A stretch of DNA of 64,000 bases, taken from contig NC_134102.1 in NCBI RefSeq assembly GCF_000715075.1, forward strand, positions 101,654,501-101,718,500. The letters are read 5' to 3'. Origin of the DNA: Nicotiana tabacum. Its lineage: Eukaryota > Streptophyta > Magnoliopsida > Solanales > Solanaceae. Shown here in pieces: positions 1 to 11,879 of this stretch. A model generated the notes under the pieces. The model saw nothing but the letters and a program-made list of their open reading frames with translations. It made no database searches and was not told the origin of the DNA. Numbering within the stretch: the stretch's first letter is position 1; each line of letters opens with the position of its first letter. The position numbers and the translations under genes are program-made.

Positions 1-1886
1 GGCCATTTGCAATCTCATAGAGGTGAGTCTTGGTTTCCCAATTTTCAAAGTCTTGAAAACTGAGTAAGGCATCAAATTGATACTTATCCCAAGATCACAA
101 AGAGCTTTAGCAAACTCGGCACTTTCAATTGTACAAGAAATGGTGAAAGCACCGGGGTCCTCCAACTTATGAGCCATTGAATGCACAATTGCACTCACTT
201 GATGAGTGACTTTGATGGTTTCAAAATTCATTGACCACTTCTTTGTTACAAGATCCTTCATAAATTTTGCATAACCGGGCATTTGTTCCAAAGCTTCAAC
301 TAATGGCACATTGATTGAGAGACTATTCATCATTTTAATGAACTTCTTGAGTTGATTCTCACCATTTTGCTTGGCAAGTCTTTGAGGATATGGAGGTGGA
401 GGCTTAGGCAATGGTTCCTTACCCTTTTGCACTATCGGCTCCGGTATGTTAATAACATATTCCCTAGAAGAGTTCACCTCATCTTGAGTCTCTTACACAC
501 TATCATCAATGTCAATCTGAACTTCATCATTAGGTTGCACCACATTGTTCGGGATCTCTTCTTCTTACATCACTTGATCATCATTAACAAGTTTCCTTCC
601 ACTTGAAGTGGGTGCATTCCCGCCTCTTCCACTTATTGTGATAACCGTTATGACATGCCACGTGTTGTTACCACCCTTTGGGTTTACCACCATGTTACTT
701 GGTAGTGCCCCCTTAGGGCGAGAATTTAGAGCTTGAGAGATTTTCCCCATTTGAATTTCTAGGTTGCGGATTGATGTGTTGTGTGAGGCAAGTTAGGCAT
801 CTGAATTGGCATTCTTTTCAATCATTTGTTTGAATATATTTTCAATATAGCTCATCTCATTGTTTGAAGAACTCGAACCATAGGAAGGATAAGGAGATGG
901 ATTGCTTGGTTGTTGGTACATTGGGGGCCTTTGAAAACCCGACCCCTGATTGCCTTGACTGTTGTTCCATCCACCTTGATTGTTACCTCCCTAATTTTAT
1001 TGATTATCTCCACTCCAATTTCCTTGATTGTTGTTTTTATGCCAATTACCTTGATTGTTAGAATTTCAATTGCCTTGATTGTTTTGAGGTCGCCATTGTT
1101 GTTGCCCTTGAAAATTATTCACATATTGCACTTCCTCTTCTTGTTCATTATAGAACTCATCTTTCTCAAATCCACCATCTTCTTGCACATATTCTCCACT
1201 CGATTTTGCACTTGTGGACCCTTAGTCCTCCTCCTTTTCACCATCATGTTCACTCCTTCCATAGCATTGACTTGCTTCGGAGTTTGCACTTGATTTAGTT
1301 AGGCCTTTGCTAGTTGAGTCATGGTAGTTATCAATTCGACAATGGCTTGCCCATGGTCTTGCAATTCTTTGTGAATGTGGATCATATTCAGGTCACCTTA
1401 TGAAACATTGGCCCGGGATTGCCAAGCCAACGATGTTTCCTCCATCTCATCCAAAATCTCACACACCTCCGCATAAGGCATAGTCATAAAGTTTCCACCG
1501 GCTAGCTGATTCACTACACATTGGTTAGTTGTGTTAATCCCACGATAGAAGGCTTGTTGAATTAAATTTCCAATCATATCATTATTGGGACATTCCTTAT
1601 CCATTGTTCTATGGCGCTCCCATATCTCGTGTATTGGTTCATTCGGCTTTTGCTTAAATGCCAAGATCTCATCTCGAAGTGTAGCCATGTGTCTGGGAGA
1701 GAAGAACTTAGCAATATTTTCCGCCAACTCATCCCAAGTGTGAATTGAATAGTTCGGCAATCGTTCCAACCAATCTAAAGCTTTCCCCCGTAGAGAGAAG
1801 GGAAAAAGCCTTAGCCTTAATGTATCCTCAAAACACATACTTAAATTAGGCTCGCTAGTCAAAGATAGTATAGTATAATATCGCAT
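1..1886 (-). pseudogene. Broken Ty3/gypsy retrotransposon gag-protease fragment, cut by the window edge
   Basis: Read on the minus strand, 1886 to 1398 encodes a retrotransposon capsid (gag) core with the typical RLRLFPFSL...A..WL start, and a later segment ending near EMEETSLAW. The stretch around 1090-900 encodes an Asn/Gln/Gly/Trp-rich region with repeated NQGNW-like units, usual after the capsid in some plant gypsy gags. The last 350 bases before the window edge encode an aspartic-protease-like segment with CDLGISINLMP, where plant gypsy elements usually have DLGAS. In-frame stops occur near 1383, 800, 565 and 494, so no intact polyprotein can be made. The N-terminal part of gag is missing: at 1886 the frame runs straight into LTR-like DNA. 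The repeat style resembles the Tat/Athila side of Ty3/gypsy, but reverse transcriptase lies outside the window, so the lineage is uncertain. Confidence 0.8.
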
Positions 1887-3192
1887 CCACAGGGATTGGA
1901 GTTAAACAGTATTTTTGTAGTTTCTAGCTTGATTGCTATCCAGGAGAATCAACAATTGAGATTTATATGATTAATAACTAAAATTGACTAAGAATCTAAA
2001 GCTATTGACTAATGACTATCGCAACAAAGGTAAGCAAGGAAGTTATCAGTGGTAGAAAAATAGGGGTTAATAGGATAAGTGCAAGATAATTATTTGGGAT
2101 CTAACTCTAGATAATTCACTTCTGATGTTTAAGTGAGTCTCTCGAATTCACTTAATTATTAGTTCAAATGTCTAGCAGAAACTCCTCTCTCGATTAAGTC
2201 TCAACCTCACAAGATGAACCAATTTAAGCACATGAAGATATGCAAGAATGCGTAGTGGATTGGTCTTTAGGAAACTATTTTTCGATTATTCTCCTAACTA
2301 GGTTTAATCAATAATTCAACTAAACTCTTTCGATTACTAAGAAGAATTAATGAACTCAACCAACAATATAATGCAAAGATATCACAAGTTATGCCTCTCT
2401 CGGTTACATGAACAAGTGAACATAGATGCAACTGTTAAATCATCCAAAATGATTCAATACATAAAACTAAAGTTATAATCCACAAACAATCATCAAAACA
2501 CAAAATCCATCAAACCCTAAAGGGAACTACTCCATAGATATGGAGAAATTTATCACAAATAAAGTTAAAGTATAGGAAAACATAAATTCAATCCAAACTC
2601 GTATCTTGAGTGAGGAAGGAATGATGAAATCCTTGTGCTCATGTTCTTCCCACTCCTCCTTAGCCTCCGTAGGTCGAATATGTGTCAAAAGTCCAGAAAA
2701 TAATATTTTTCCATGTATTTATACCAAGTAGGGTCGGGCCCAGATGAAATCGCCTTCTCCTAGCCGAAATAGGATTGTCACTCTGAAAAAATTGCACTAG
2801 CGTGCCACATGGGGAAAAACGCTATGTGGGGCATTAGTGGGAAAATCCAGAGAACTAGTTCTAACATGAAGCAGGAATTTTTCACAGCCGCGGGGTGCCA
2901 CGCACCGCACTAGTGCACTTTTCTCAGAGTACGGATTTTTCTTGTGTTTTGACGTCCAGACTTGGTCCTTGACCCCCGAACACGATCCCAGCTTAATCCC
3001 TTGGGCTTTTACTCATACTTCAAAGCTCCAAATCACTCTAATTCATTCCATAACATCTATATAGCTCGAAATCACTCCTACAAGGCATACAACACACAAT
3101 TAGTGCAAAACATTATCAATTAAAGCTCAAAACAAATAAAGTGCAGTGAATTGGAGTGCAATAAGCGACTAAAATACGAGATTATAGCCTAC
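1887..3192 (-). mobile_element. LTR-like noncoding retroelement DNA between two gypsy gag fragments
   Basis: No coding frame is visible in these 1.3 kb. It lies directly upstream, on the minus strand, of the gag fragment at 1-1886 and directly abuts a truncated protease from a different gypsy family at about 3193. Its position and AT-rich low-coding character fit a long LTR, with an internal deletion that removed the primer site and gag N-terminus. I cannot fix TG/CA ends or a target duplication, so the boundaries are the places where recognisable coding stops on either side. Confidence 0.45.
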
Positions 3193-5090
3193 CATCATCC
3201 ACCAAGACACATTTGATTTTAAAATCTAAAACATTAAGAGAGATTACTCGGGCATCGTTGTGCGGTAGCAGTAGTCCATCTGCGTCTTTCTCCGTGAAAG
3301 TAATGTCATCCTCAGCGACTTTCCAAAGTCTCTTACTGTGGGTTACTGACACCTTCATCTTTTTTGCCGCCGAAAATATCACACCATTAATCTCGTTCCC
3401 CCCCCCCCTCCCCCGAAAATCATATTGATCGTTAGATGAGGAGGATTTTCTCCTGCTTTCGAGGGTTTCATGTTATCACGATTGCGGCCATAGTTGTTTT
3501 TAGCCCGGTCGCTTAAGAATTATCTGAGATGGCCATTTTTCAGCAATGTCGCCACCTCCTCGCGCAAATATTGGCAATCCCTAGTCCGGTGACCGTTGGT
3601 CCTATAGTATTCGCACCACAAATTAGGATCTCTTTGACTGGGATCGGATCTCATTGGCTTCGGGAACCATGCTTCCTTAATGATTCTCATAGCCGATACT
3701 AGTTCCACTATGCTGACACTGAAGTTGTATTCGAATAGCCTGGAGGAATCTCGGGAACCCGATATCTCCTTGTCCTACAATGATCTGTTATTTCGGCCGT
3801 GATCAGTTCTCCTATCAGTAGCAAATCTATCCACTGATCGGAAACCTCTGTCGCGTCCTTCGGCCTTTTCATAGGGCAAAAATCGTCTTCTAGAAGACTG
3901 TCGATCTGTGTCGAAATCATCCTTTGATTTCTCCTTATTCTTCTCCCAGTCCTGATCCTTGGTTGATGCCGGGAAACCGAGATGGTCATCCTCAATTCTT
4001 ATCTTCGACTCGTGCCGGTTGTGAACATCCACCCATATTATAGCTTGGAACTCAAGCAAACTTTCTTTCAATTTTTGAGAAGCGCCGAAACTTCTCAGAT
4101 TCAGCCCTTTAGTAAATGCTTCAGCTGCCCATTCGTCCGGTACGACAGGAAGTAGCATCCTTTCTTTCTGGAATCTGGTCACAAACTCCCGCAGTAATTC
4201 GGACTCTTATTGTGCAATCCTGAATATGTCGGTCTTTTGAGCTTGTACCTTTCTGGCCTCAGCATAGGCCATGATAAAAAAAATCTGTGAGCATCTCGAA
4301 AGAATCTATTGAGTGCTCGGATAAAAGCGAATACCATGTCAGGGCCCCCTTTATGAGGGTCTCCCCGAATTTTTTCCGTAAGACTAACTTAATCTCGTGC
4401 AGAGCTAAGTCGTTCTCCTTCACCGTCGTTGTATATGTGGTGATGTTCCTGAGGATATGAAGTCATATCATATTTCGGCATGTCTGGCATCTTGAACCAC
4501 TTCGGGATCAACTCCTGTGTCGCGCTTGGTTTGAACGGCAACTAGGTGTATTTCTTTGAGTCCGGTCCTTTCAACACCGGCGGTGCGCCCGCAATTTGAT
4601 CCATTCAGGTGTTTATTTCTCTCATAAACTGCATGAGTTTGGTCTTAAAGGGATCATTCCCATTGTTGTTCCCAAATCCGCTACCACTCCCCCAGGTCCT
4701 ATCAAAGCCGACTTCGCCTATCGGGGTGTTATTTTCAACCCTCTGCGCTGTTTGGTTTGCAGGAGTACCGAAAGGAACTGAACCTTATCCATTTACGTTG
4801 TTGGAAGCACCCGATAACGCCTGCCTTAACTTCGACATGACCTGATCCTGTCGCGAGAGGTGGCCCATAATAGCCTTTTGTTGCTCCATCAAGATCCTTA
4901 TTGTTTCAGCAACATGATCATCTTCAACATCATCAAGAGTTGTCTCTCGAACATGTCGTGGATATTTCCCACTATGGGCTGGTGTGGACTCATCCCTCTC
5001 GTTGCAGGTATCACTAATCGAGTCTTCGTGCTGATGCTGATTTCCTTGGGCCGCAATGTTGTTTGCGATGTTGACATTGTTATCTGCCAT
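3193..5090 (-). pseudogene. Second broken Ty3/gypsy gag with a truncated protease
   Basis: The minus-strand reading starts at ATG 5090 with MADNNVNIANN, a start common in Solanaceae gypsy gags. It then passes an acidic linker with DDVEDDHVAETI, a capsid-like part around 4180-3780, and a zinc-knuckle-like block near 3630 (CEYYRTNGHRTRDC). The second zinc cysteine is replaced by Tyr, giving C-X2-Y-X4-H-X4-C. After this comes a protease start (VTHSKRLWKVAEDDITFTE) that stops at VLVD, exactly where the catalytic D-[ST/PG]-G motif should be, because foreign LTR-like DNA begins there. In-frame stops near 4783, 4540 and 4208 and several frame changes show decay. Reverse transcriptase, RNase H and integrase are absent. 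A primer site and LTR lie just upstream at 5178-5741. Confidence 0.8.
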
Positions 5091-5177
5091 TTTTTTTATA
5101 ATTTTTGCTAAGAACAAAAAATCAAACAGGTTAGTAATAGATGCAGGGATCAACTCAATTACACAATTGTCTAAGCT

Positions 5178-5195
5178 CCACGGTGGGTGCCAAAC
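5178..5195 (-). other. Primer-binding site of the second gypsy element
   Basis: On the minus strand the sequence right after the LTR end reads TTTGGCACCCACCGTGG. This is the conserved primer-binding context of many plant Ty3/gypsy elements. It abuts the CA end of the LTR at 5196. Confidence 0.65.
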
Positions 5196-5741
5196 TGTTT
5201 ACCCGTAAAATGGTACAATTGAATTTATACAGAGTTTATAGACAAGTGAATCGATTTGATCCCAAAATAAAGAAATCTTGGTTTCGGGATCACCGGAGGC
5301 AGTAGTAACGATATTAATAAGCAAGAAGATAAAATATTATTAAATTTTGAACAGTATATAGTATAAGCTTGTCAGAAAATTCGTGTATCTTATAATGGTT
5401 GTTGAACTTACTATTTATAGTTGCTCCTAGGGAACAAGGTCCTAGGATCAAGCCCCTCTTAAATGATAATTATGGGGGCCATTGAAGAATGTGTAACGGC
5501 ATGCTATGAATGTCATATTCTCTGTAAGGGGCTATGTACTTAATGCTATATAATATTCTCCATTAAATGTTACCGGGTGACATGCATTTATTTCGTCTTT
5601 ATGAGCAACATTCCCTTCGGGAACAAACGAGATTGCTGCCCTCGGACTTGATTGCCATTTGTCTCATTTTTCATCTATTTTCGGCTTCACGGGTCACTTT
5701 ATTATGCGAACATTTAATATGAATATATTTTACCTTATACA
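5196..5741 (-). mobile_element. 5' LTR of the second gypsy element
   Basis: On the minus strand the block begins TGTATAAGG at 5741 and ends GGGTAAACA at 5196, next to the primer site and gag start. It is about 546 bp and noncoding. The 3' LTR and most of the interior are missing, so no LTR pair can be compared. The TG end at 5741 is the best candidate just before a TG microsatellite and could be a few bases off. Confidence 0.6.
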
Positions 5742-5742
5742 A

Positions 5743-5767
5743 TGTGTGTGTGTGTGTGTGTGTGTGT
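5743..5767. repeat. (TG)n microsatellite
   Basis: Twelve TG repeats lie directly outside the gypsy LTR. The following stretch to 5859 is AT-rich noncoding DNA up to the copia insertion. Confidence 0.9.
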
Positions 5768-5859
5768 AGAAAGTTTAAAATTAAAACTATTTTTAAATAT
5801 AGAGTATGTCATTCCTTTTTAGATGAACTTAAAAAAAATTAACGTGACATATATGTAAT

Positions 5860-6234
5860 TGTTATGAAAATAATTATATTGTGGATGTTCATTTATTACT
5901 CCGCTATAGATAATCTTCCTGAAGAAGATTATCCATTTAGTACTGTGTTGAAGTTTATCTACAAGCAGCTGATGCAGGCAGGTTGCAAGCAGCTCAATGA
6001 AATGATTTGCAGCAGCTTTTTATTAAACAGGCAGGTTCCAAGCAGTTCATGCAGACAGCTTACAAGCAGCTAAAGAAAAGCCTTGCAGCTGCTTCCTGAA
6101 CAGCCTCGCAGCTGCTTCCTTTCTTCTATAAATAGAGGAGTTTTCAGTTCATTATGTACAGAAGTTTGAAGTTTGATTAATATATCAGTTTCTCTCTATA
6201 CTTGTCTTTACTTTACAGTTTTTATTTTATAACA
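5860..6234 (+). repeat. 5' LTR of copia element 1
   Basis: The LTR is 375 bp and runs from TGTTATG to TATAACA. It contains a TATA box (TATAAATAG at 6127-6135) and many AGCAGCT/GCAGCTG repeats upstream of it. It is followed by CGTTATCAGCACGAG, where the tRNA primer site belongs. It carries a CTTCCTGAAGAAG-type segment that the 3' LTR lacks. Confidence 0.93.
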
Positions 6235-6312
6235 CGTTATCAGCACGAGACTCTGCCATCCCGAGAAAATACTTTGAAAGTATCAGAGGTACGAACTTTC
6301 TTTTTCTAAATA

Positions 6313-7323
6313 ATGTCAAATCTTTCTAAACTTGAGTTTGTAGCCCTGGATATATCGGGCAAAAGCTACATGTCTTGGGTGCTTGATGCCGAAATTCATC
6401 TTGATGCGATGGGTCTGGCAGACACCATCAAAGATAAAAATCAGGCATCAAACCAAGACCGTGCCAAAGCAATGATATTCCTACGCCATCATCTTGATGA
6501 GGGCCTGAAAATAGAATATCTTACTGTTAAAGATCCAGTCATACTGTGGAATAATTTGAAAGATAGATATGACCACCTGAAGATGGTCGTTCTTCCACAG
6601 GCACTTTATGATTGGACTCATCTAAGGCTACAAGATTTTAAATCTATCAGTGAGTATAATTCTGTTATGTTCAGAATTATTTTCCAATTAAAACTATGTG
6701 GTGATAATATTACTGATCATGATATGTTGGAGAAAACTTTCACCACTTTTCATGCCTCGAATATGCTCCTGCAGCAGCAATATCGAGAGATGGGATTTAA
6801 AAAGTATTCTGAACTTATCTCACATTTTCTTGTAGCCGAGCAATATAATGGGCTATTATTGAAAAACTATGAAAGCCGACCTACTGGTTCTTGTCCATTC
6901 CCTGAAGTGAATGAGACGAACTTCCACCAAGCTAAGCGTGGAAGAGGACATGGCCCCAGTCGTGGTCATGGCCGTGGTCGGGGAGGAAACTCTAATCGTG
7001 ATAATAACAATGCACCAAAGAACCCTCCTCACCATCAACAGTGGAAAAGGAAGGAACAAAAGTATGAAGCGGTGCAAGAAGCAAAGCCAGAAAATGCATG
7101 CTATAGATGTGGAGGAAAAGGGCACTGGTCACGTACATGTCATACGCCAAAGCACCTGGTTGAGCTGTATCAAGCCTCCCTGAAGAAGACAGAGAAAAAT
7201 GCTGAAGCAAATTTTATTTCTGAAGATAATTTAGACTTCATGCATTTGGATGTAGCTGATTATTTTGCACTCCCAGAAGGAGAAACAAGTCATGTAATCG
7301 GTAGTGAATCTGTAGAAATGTAA
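6313..7323 (+). CDS. Copia element 1 gag protein, intact frame
   Basis: This is a 336-residue frame starting at the first ATG after the leader. Residues about 10-200 are the copia-type capsid region (UBN2/gag family) with SYMSWVLDAEIHL near the start and LW..L..RYDH at about 80. A basic RG-rich stretch follows at about 207-225 (RGRGHGPSRGHGRGRGG). A single CCHC zinc knuckle lies at about 263-276 (CYRCGGKGHWSRTC), which packages element RNA. The frame ends in TAA at 7321. It is the only intact frame of the element, so virus-like particle protein could still be made if the LTR is transcribed. Pol is in a separate downstream frame. Confidence 0.88.
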   Translation: MSNLSKLEFVALDISGKSYMSWVLDAEIHLDAMGLADTIKDKNQASNQDRAKAMIFLRHHLDEGLKIEYLTVKDPVILWNNLKDRYDHLKMVVLPQALYDWTHLRLQDFKSISEYNSVMFRIIFQLKLCGDNITDHDMLEKTFTTFHASNMLLQQQYREMGFKKYSELISHFLVAEQYNGLLLKNYESRPTGSCPFPEVNETNFHQAKRGRGHGPSRGHGRGRGGNSNRDNNNAPKNPPHHQQWKRKEQKYEAVQEAKPENACYRCGGKGHWSRTCHTPKHLVELYQASLKKTEKNAEANFISEDNLDFMHLDVADYFALPEGETSHVIGSESVEM

Positions 7324-7439
7324 ATATTTTAATTTTTGTTTTTTGTAGTAGATAGTATGGTTATGTAATTATTGTACATAAATAAAAGTTATGCTTTGAT
7401 AATAATGTTTACTATCATATTTGTTTTGTTTATGTCATT

Positions 7440-10400
7440 TTGAAGAATATGGATAATCCTCAAATTATGTTTGGATCAAAGACCAATCATGAAGATATTT
7501 GTGTAATTGATAGTGGAAAAACTCATGCCATATTCAAAGATCAGAAATACTTTTCTTATTTGCATAAGGAAAAAGCAAATGCTTCTACAATTTCTGGTAA
7601 TATAAGTTTGATAGAAGGCTCCGGAAGAGCTATTGTATTTCTGTCTAAGGGAACAAAACTTATTATAGACAATGCATTATTCTCCCCCAAGTCCCGAAGA
7701 AACTTGTTAAGTTTTATAGATATCCGCCGAAATGGGTATCATGTTGAGACAATGGATGAAATGAACGTGGAATATCTTTGTATTACAAAGAATATTTCTG
7801 GCCAGAAATGCATTGTAGAAAAGTTACCAACTTTATCTTCTGGCTTATACTATTCAAAGATTAGTACAGTTGAAGCACACTCTATCGTAAACCAGAAGTT
7901 TACTTATTCAAATACTTTTGTGCTTTGGCATAGCCGTTTGGGCCATCCTGGATCAATAATGATGAGACGAATTACTGAAAATCTTGTGATGCTTGTTATC
8001 AAGGCAAAATGATCACTAGACCATCACCAATGAAGGTTGGCATTGAGTCCCCTACCTTTTTAGAACGTGTACATGGGGATATATGTGGACTTATTCACCC
8101 ACCAAGTGGGCTGTTTAGATATTTTATGGTCCTAATAGATGCATCTTCATGATGGTCTCATGTTTGCCTACTATCATCTCGCAACCTGGCGTTTGCAAAG
8201 TTATTAGCCCAAATAATTCGATTAAGGGCACAATTCCCAGATTATCCTATAAAGGCTATTCGCCTTGATAATGCTGGAGAATTCTCATCTCAAGCTTTTG
8301 ATAATTACTGTCTATCAGTTGGAATAAAAGTTGAACATCCTGTAGCTTATGTTCATACTCAAAATGGCCTTGCAGAGTCATTTATTAAACGGCTGCAATT
8401 GATAGCAAGACCACTACTTATGAAAACAAAATTGCCCACTACTGTTTGGGGCCATGCTATCTTGCACGCAACATCACTTATCCGTCTCAGACCAATACAT
8501 TATAATAAATATTCTCCGTCACAATTAGTTTTTGGTCATGAACCAAATATTGCCCATCTACGAATTTTTGGATGTGCTGTATATGTGCCAGTAGCACCAC
8601 CACAACGCAGTAAGATGGGCCCCCAAAGAAGGTTAGAAATATATATTGGGTTTGAATCACCCTCTATTATTCGCTATCTTGAACCATTGACGGGAGATTT
8701 ATTTACTGCTTGATTTGCAGGTTGTCGATTTGATGAAACAAATTTCCCACAATTAGGGGGAGAGAAAAAGGAAATCAAAAGAGAAATTATGTGGAAAGTT
8801 TCATCATTATCTCATTTTGATCCACGTACCCCTATATGTAATCAGGAGGTCCAGAAGATCATCCATTTACAAAATATAGCAAATCAAATACCAGACGCGT
8901 TTACTGATTTGAAAAGGATAACTAAGTCACATATCCCTGCAGAGAATGTGCCTATACGAATTGATGTCCCAGAAGGACCATCTACTAGCATAAGAACTAG
9001 TGAACCTAAAGCACGCCTGAAGCGTGGTAGGCCTTTGGGTTCTAAGGATCGAAATCCTAGAAAAAGAAAATCGACAAATGATCAAAATGATATTATAAAG
9101 GGATCTCCTGAAGAGACCTAAGATCTGATTAGTTCTGAGATTCCTGAAGAAATCAATGAACCCGAGACTCAAGTGAGTAAGGAACTTTTAATAAGTTCTA
9201 CTGGTGATGGGATTAATTTAAATCGATTTGAAATAGTGGTGGATAATATTTTTGCATATAATGTTGCACTTAACATTATGCAAGATAGTGAGGATTGTGA
9301 ACCCCGATCTGTCGAAGAATGTCAACAAAGATCTGATTGGCCAAAATGGCAAGGGTTAATTCAATCAGAATTGAACGCACTTTCTAAAAGAGAGGTCTTT
9401 GGACCAGTAGTCCAAACACCTGCTGGTGTAAAACCAGTTGGTCATAAATGGGTTTTTGTGCGAAAAAGGAATGACCAAAATGAAGTTGAAAGATACAAGG
9501 CTCGCCTTGTCGCACAAGGATTCTCACAACGACCTGGAGTCGATTATGAAGAAACATATTCACCAGTTATGGATGCCATAACATTTCGATATCTCATCAG
9601 TTTAGCCTTACGTGAAAGACTTGAAATACATATGATGGATGTGGTTACAGCTTATCTGTACGGGTCACTTGATAATGAGATTTACATGAAAATCCCTGAA
9701 GGATTTAAAATGCCTGAAGCATATTCGAAATCTCGGGAAATGTATTCAATCAGATTACAAAGATCTTTGTACGGTTTAAAGCAATCTGGGCGCATGTGGT
9801 ATAATCGCCTTAGTGAATATTTACTGAAAGAGGGTTACATAAATGATGTTATTTGTTTATGTATTTTTATAAAGAAAATGATATCAGAATTTGTTATACT
9901 TGTTATTTATGTTGATGACATAAATCTTGTTGGAAATCCAGAAGAGCTCCAAAAGGCAATTGAATATCTTAAGAAAGAATTTGAGATGAAAGATCTTGGA
10001 AAAACAAAACTTTGTCTTGGATTGCAAATTGAACATTTAGCAAACGGGATCTTTATGCATCAATCTGCCTATACAGAAAGGGTTTTAAAACTCTTTTACA
10101 TGGACAAAGCGCACCCATTGAGTACACCAATGGTTGTTCGATCACTTGAAGTGAATAAGGACCCGTTCCGACCTCCAGAAAAGGATAGGGAACTCCTTGG
10201 TCCTGAAACACCCTATCTCAGTGCAATTGGTGCACCTATGTATCTTGCTAATGCTACAAGGCCTGACATAGCATTTTCTATTAATTTACTAGCAAGATAT
10301 AGCTTTTCTCCTACTCGGAGACATTGGAATGGGATTAAGCATATTTTGCGATATTTAAAGGGAACTCTTGATATGAGTTTGTTTTATGCTAACAAAGGTA

Positions 10401-10926
10401 GTGCAAATCTTGTTGGTTATGCAGATGCAGGTTATTTATCCGATCCCCATAAAGCTCGATCTCAAACCGGGTACGTGTTTACATGTGGAGGTACTGTCAT
10501 ATCATGGCGCTCCACAAAGCAGTCAATTGTTGCTACTTCTTCAAATCATGCCGAGATAATAGATATTCATGAAGCAAGTAGGGAATGCGTATGGTTGAGA
10601 TCAATGATTCATTTTATTCAAGAAAAATGTGGTTTGGAGTGTGATAAAAGATCCACAATTTTATACGAAGACAATGCTGATGCATAGCCCAATTGAAGGG
10701 AGAATTTATAAAAGGAGATAGAACAAAGCACATTTTACCAAAATTATTCTACACACACGATCTTCAGAAAAATGGTGACATTGATGTGCAGCAAATCCGT
10801 TGAAGTGACAATCCGGCAGATTTATTCACTAAATCTTTGCCAACTTCAACTTTTGAGAAGATGGTATACAAGATTGGAATGCGGAGACTCAAATATTTGA
10901 AACAAGGTTTTCATCAGGGGGAGTAA
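7440..10926 (+). pseudogene. Copia element 1 pol (protease, integrase, reverse transcriptase, RNase H), broken
   Basis: The protease motif VIDSGKTHAIF is at about 7503, then the pre-integrase LWHSRLGHPG at about 7922. A frame break follows near 7985-8012. The integrase core shows GDIC near 8075, RLDNAGEF near 8260 and NGLAESFIK near 8360, consistent with its D, D and E residues. Reverse transcriptase shows HKWVFVRK, RYKARLVAQGFSQ, the catalytic YVDD at about 9908 and SLYGLKQ. RNase H shows YADAGYLSDP and HAEI. In-frame stops are TGA 8150, TGA 8711, TAA 9119 and TGA near 10799, and a frame shift near 10676 breaks RNase H. Two of the TGA stops replace an expected Arg, fitting CGA to TGA decay at methylated CpG. 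No functional polyprotein is possible. Confidence 0.9.
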
Positions 10927-11124
10927 AATACGCGATGTACTCTTTTTTCCTTACTAAGATTTTTCCCACAGGGTTTTCCTTATAAAGTTTTTAATGAGGC
11001 ATCTAGAAATGCGTATTACTAAATATGTGTACTCTTTTTCCTTCACTAGGATTTTTTCCACTGGGTTTTTCCTAGTAAGGTTTTAACGAGGCACAATACC
11101 TTTTAGTGAACATCCAAGGGGGAG

Positions 11125-11485
11125 TGTTATGAAAATAATTATATTGTGGATGTTCATTTATTACTCCGCTACAGATAAATTATCCATTTAGTACTGTGTT
11201 GAAGTTTATCTACAAGCAGCTGATGCAGGCAGGTTGCAAGCAGCTCAATGAAATGATTTGCAGCAGCTTCTTATTAAACAGGCAGGTTGCAAGCAGCTCA
11301 TGCAGACAGCTTACAAGCAGCTAAAGAAAAGCCTTGCAGATGCTTCCTGAAAAGCCTCGCAGCTTCTTCCTTTCTTCTATAAATAGAGGAGTTTTCAGTT
11401 CATTATGTACAAAAGTTTGAAGTTTGAATAATACATCAGTTTTTCTCTATACTTGTCTTTACTTTACAGTTTTTATTTTATAACA
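11125..11485 (+). repeat. 3' LTR of copia element 1
   Basis: The LTR is 361 bp with the same ends as the 5' LTR and is preceded by the purine tract. It has its own TATA box (TATAAATAG near 11379) pointing toward the B3-like gene, whose predicted start is about 450 bp further on. Readthrough from this LTR could influence that gene. Confidence 0.93.
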
Positions 11486-11848
11486 GTAATAATAATAATT
11501 TATTTATCTGTGTTTTAAAAGGAAAAAAACTGGACTAGTTGGAGCGTATCTTGGGTAGAGAAGTGAAAAAACCTAAAATCACACCAATTGGCTCTCCCAA
11601 TCCCTCATTTTCTTGTTTCTTCTTCACACAAAAAGCATCAGCACCATTCAGGAGTGCACAATCATCATTCTCTCTCTGTGGTAAAATAAGACATGACAAT
11701 TTGCATTATTTTTGCCCCAATTGGAACCCCTCCTCTTCACATGTTTTTCCTCCTCAGAAAATGTGTTTTTGTTCATCATTCTCCTTCTTGTTGGCCCTCC
11801 AAACCCTTGTGATCTCTCTCTACCTTTTCCGAATATTCACTTTCCCAT

Positions 11849-11856
11849 TATATATA
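11849..11856 (+). promoter_or_regulatory. TATA box of the B3-like gene
   Basis: ATATATA-type sequence sits in CCCATTATATATACACAC, about 30 bp before a likely transcription start near 11880. CT-rich sequence with TCTCTCTC runs at 11800-11900, typical of plant core promoters. Confidence 0.5.
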
Positions 11857-11879
11857 CACACACTTCTTAACCCATAGCT

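Larger units (their letters stand above)
5860..11485 (+). mobile_element. Complete Ty1/copia LTR retrotransposon with target duplication GTAAT
   Basis: A 5626-bp element is flanked by the perfect 5-bp direct repeat GTAAT at 5855-5859 and 11486-11490. The two LTRs (5860-6234 and 11125-11485) both start TGTTATGAAAATAATTATATTG and end TTTTATAACA. Gag lies at 6313-7323 and a broken pol at 7440-10926, in the order protease, integrase, reverse transcriptase, RNase H, which defines Ty1/copia. A purine-rich tract (CCAAGGGGGAG) sits just before the 3' LTR. Counting by eye there are about 11 substitutions and one 14-bp indel between the LTRs, roughly 3 percent, so the insertion is moderately old. Pol is interrupted, so the copy is not autonomous. 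Confidence 0.95.

Noticed and set aside
11539..11877. 112-residue frame in the promoter of the B3-like gene
   Set aside because: It overlaps the TATA box and pyrimidine-rich promoter; its composition is low-complexity and no motif is seen.
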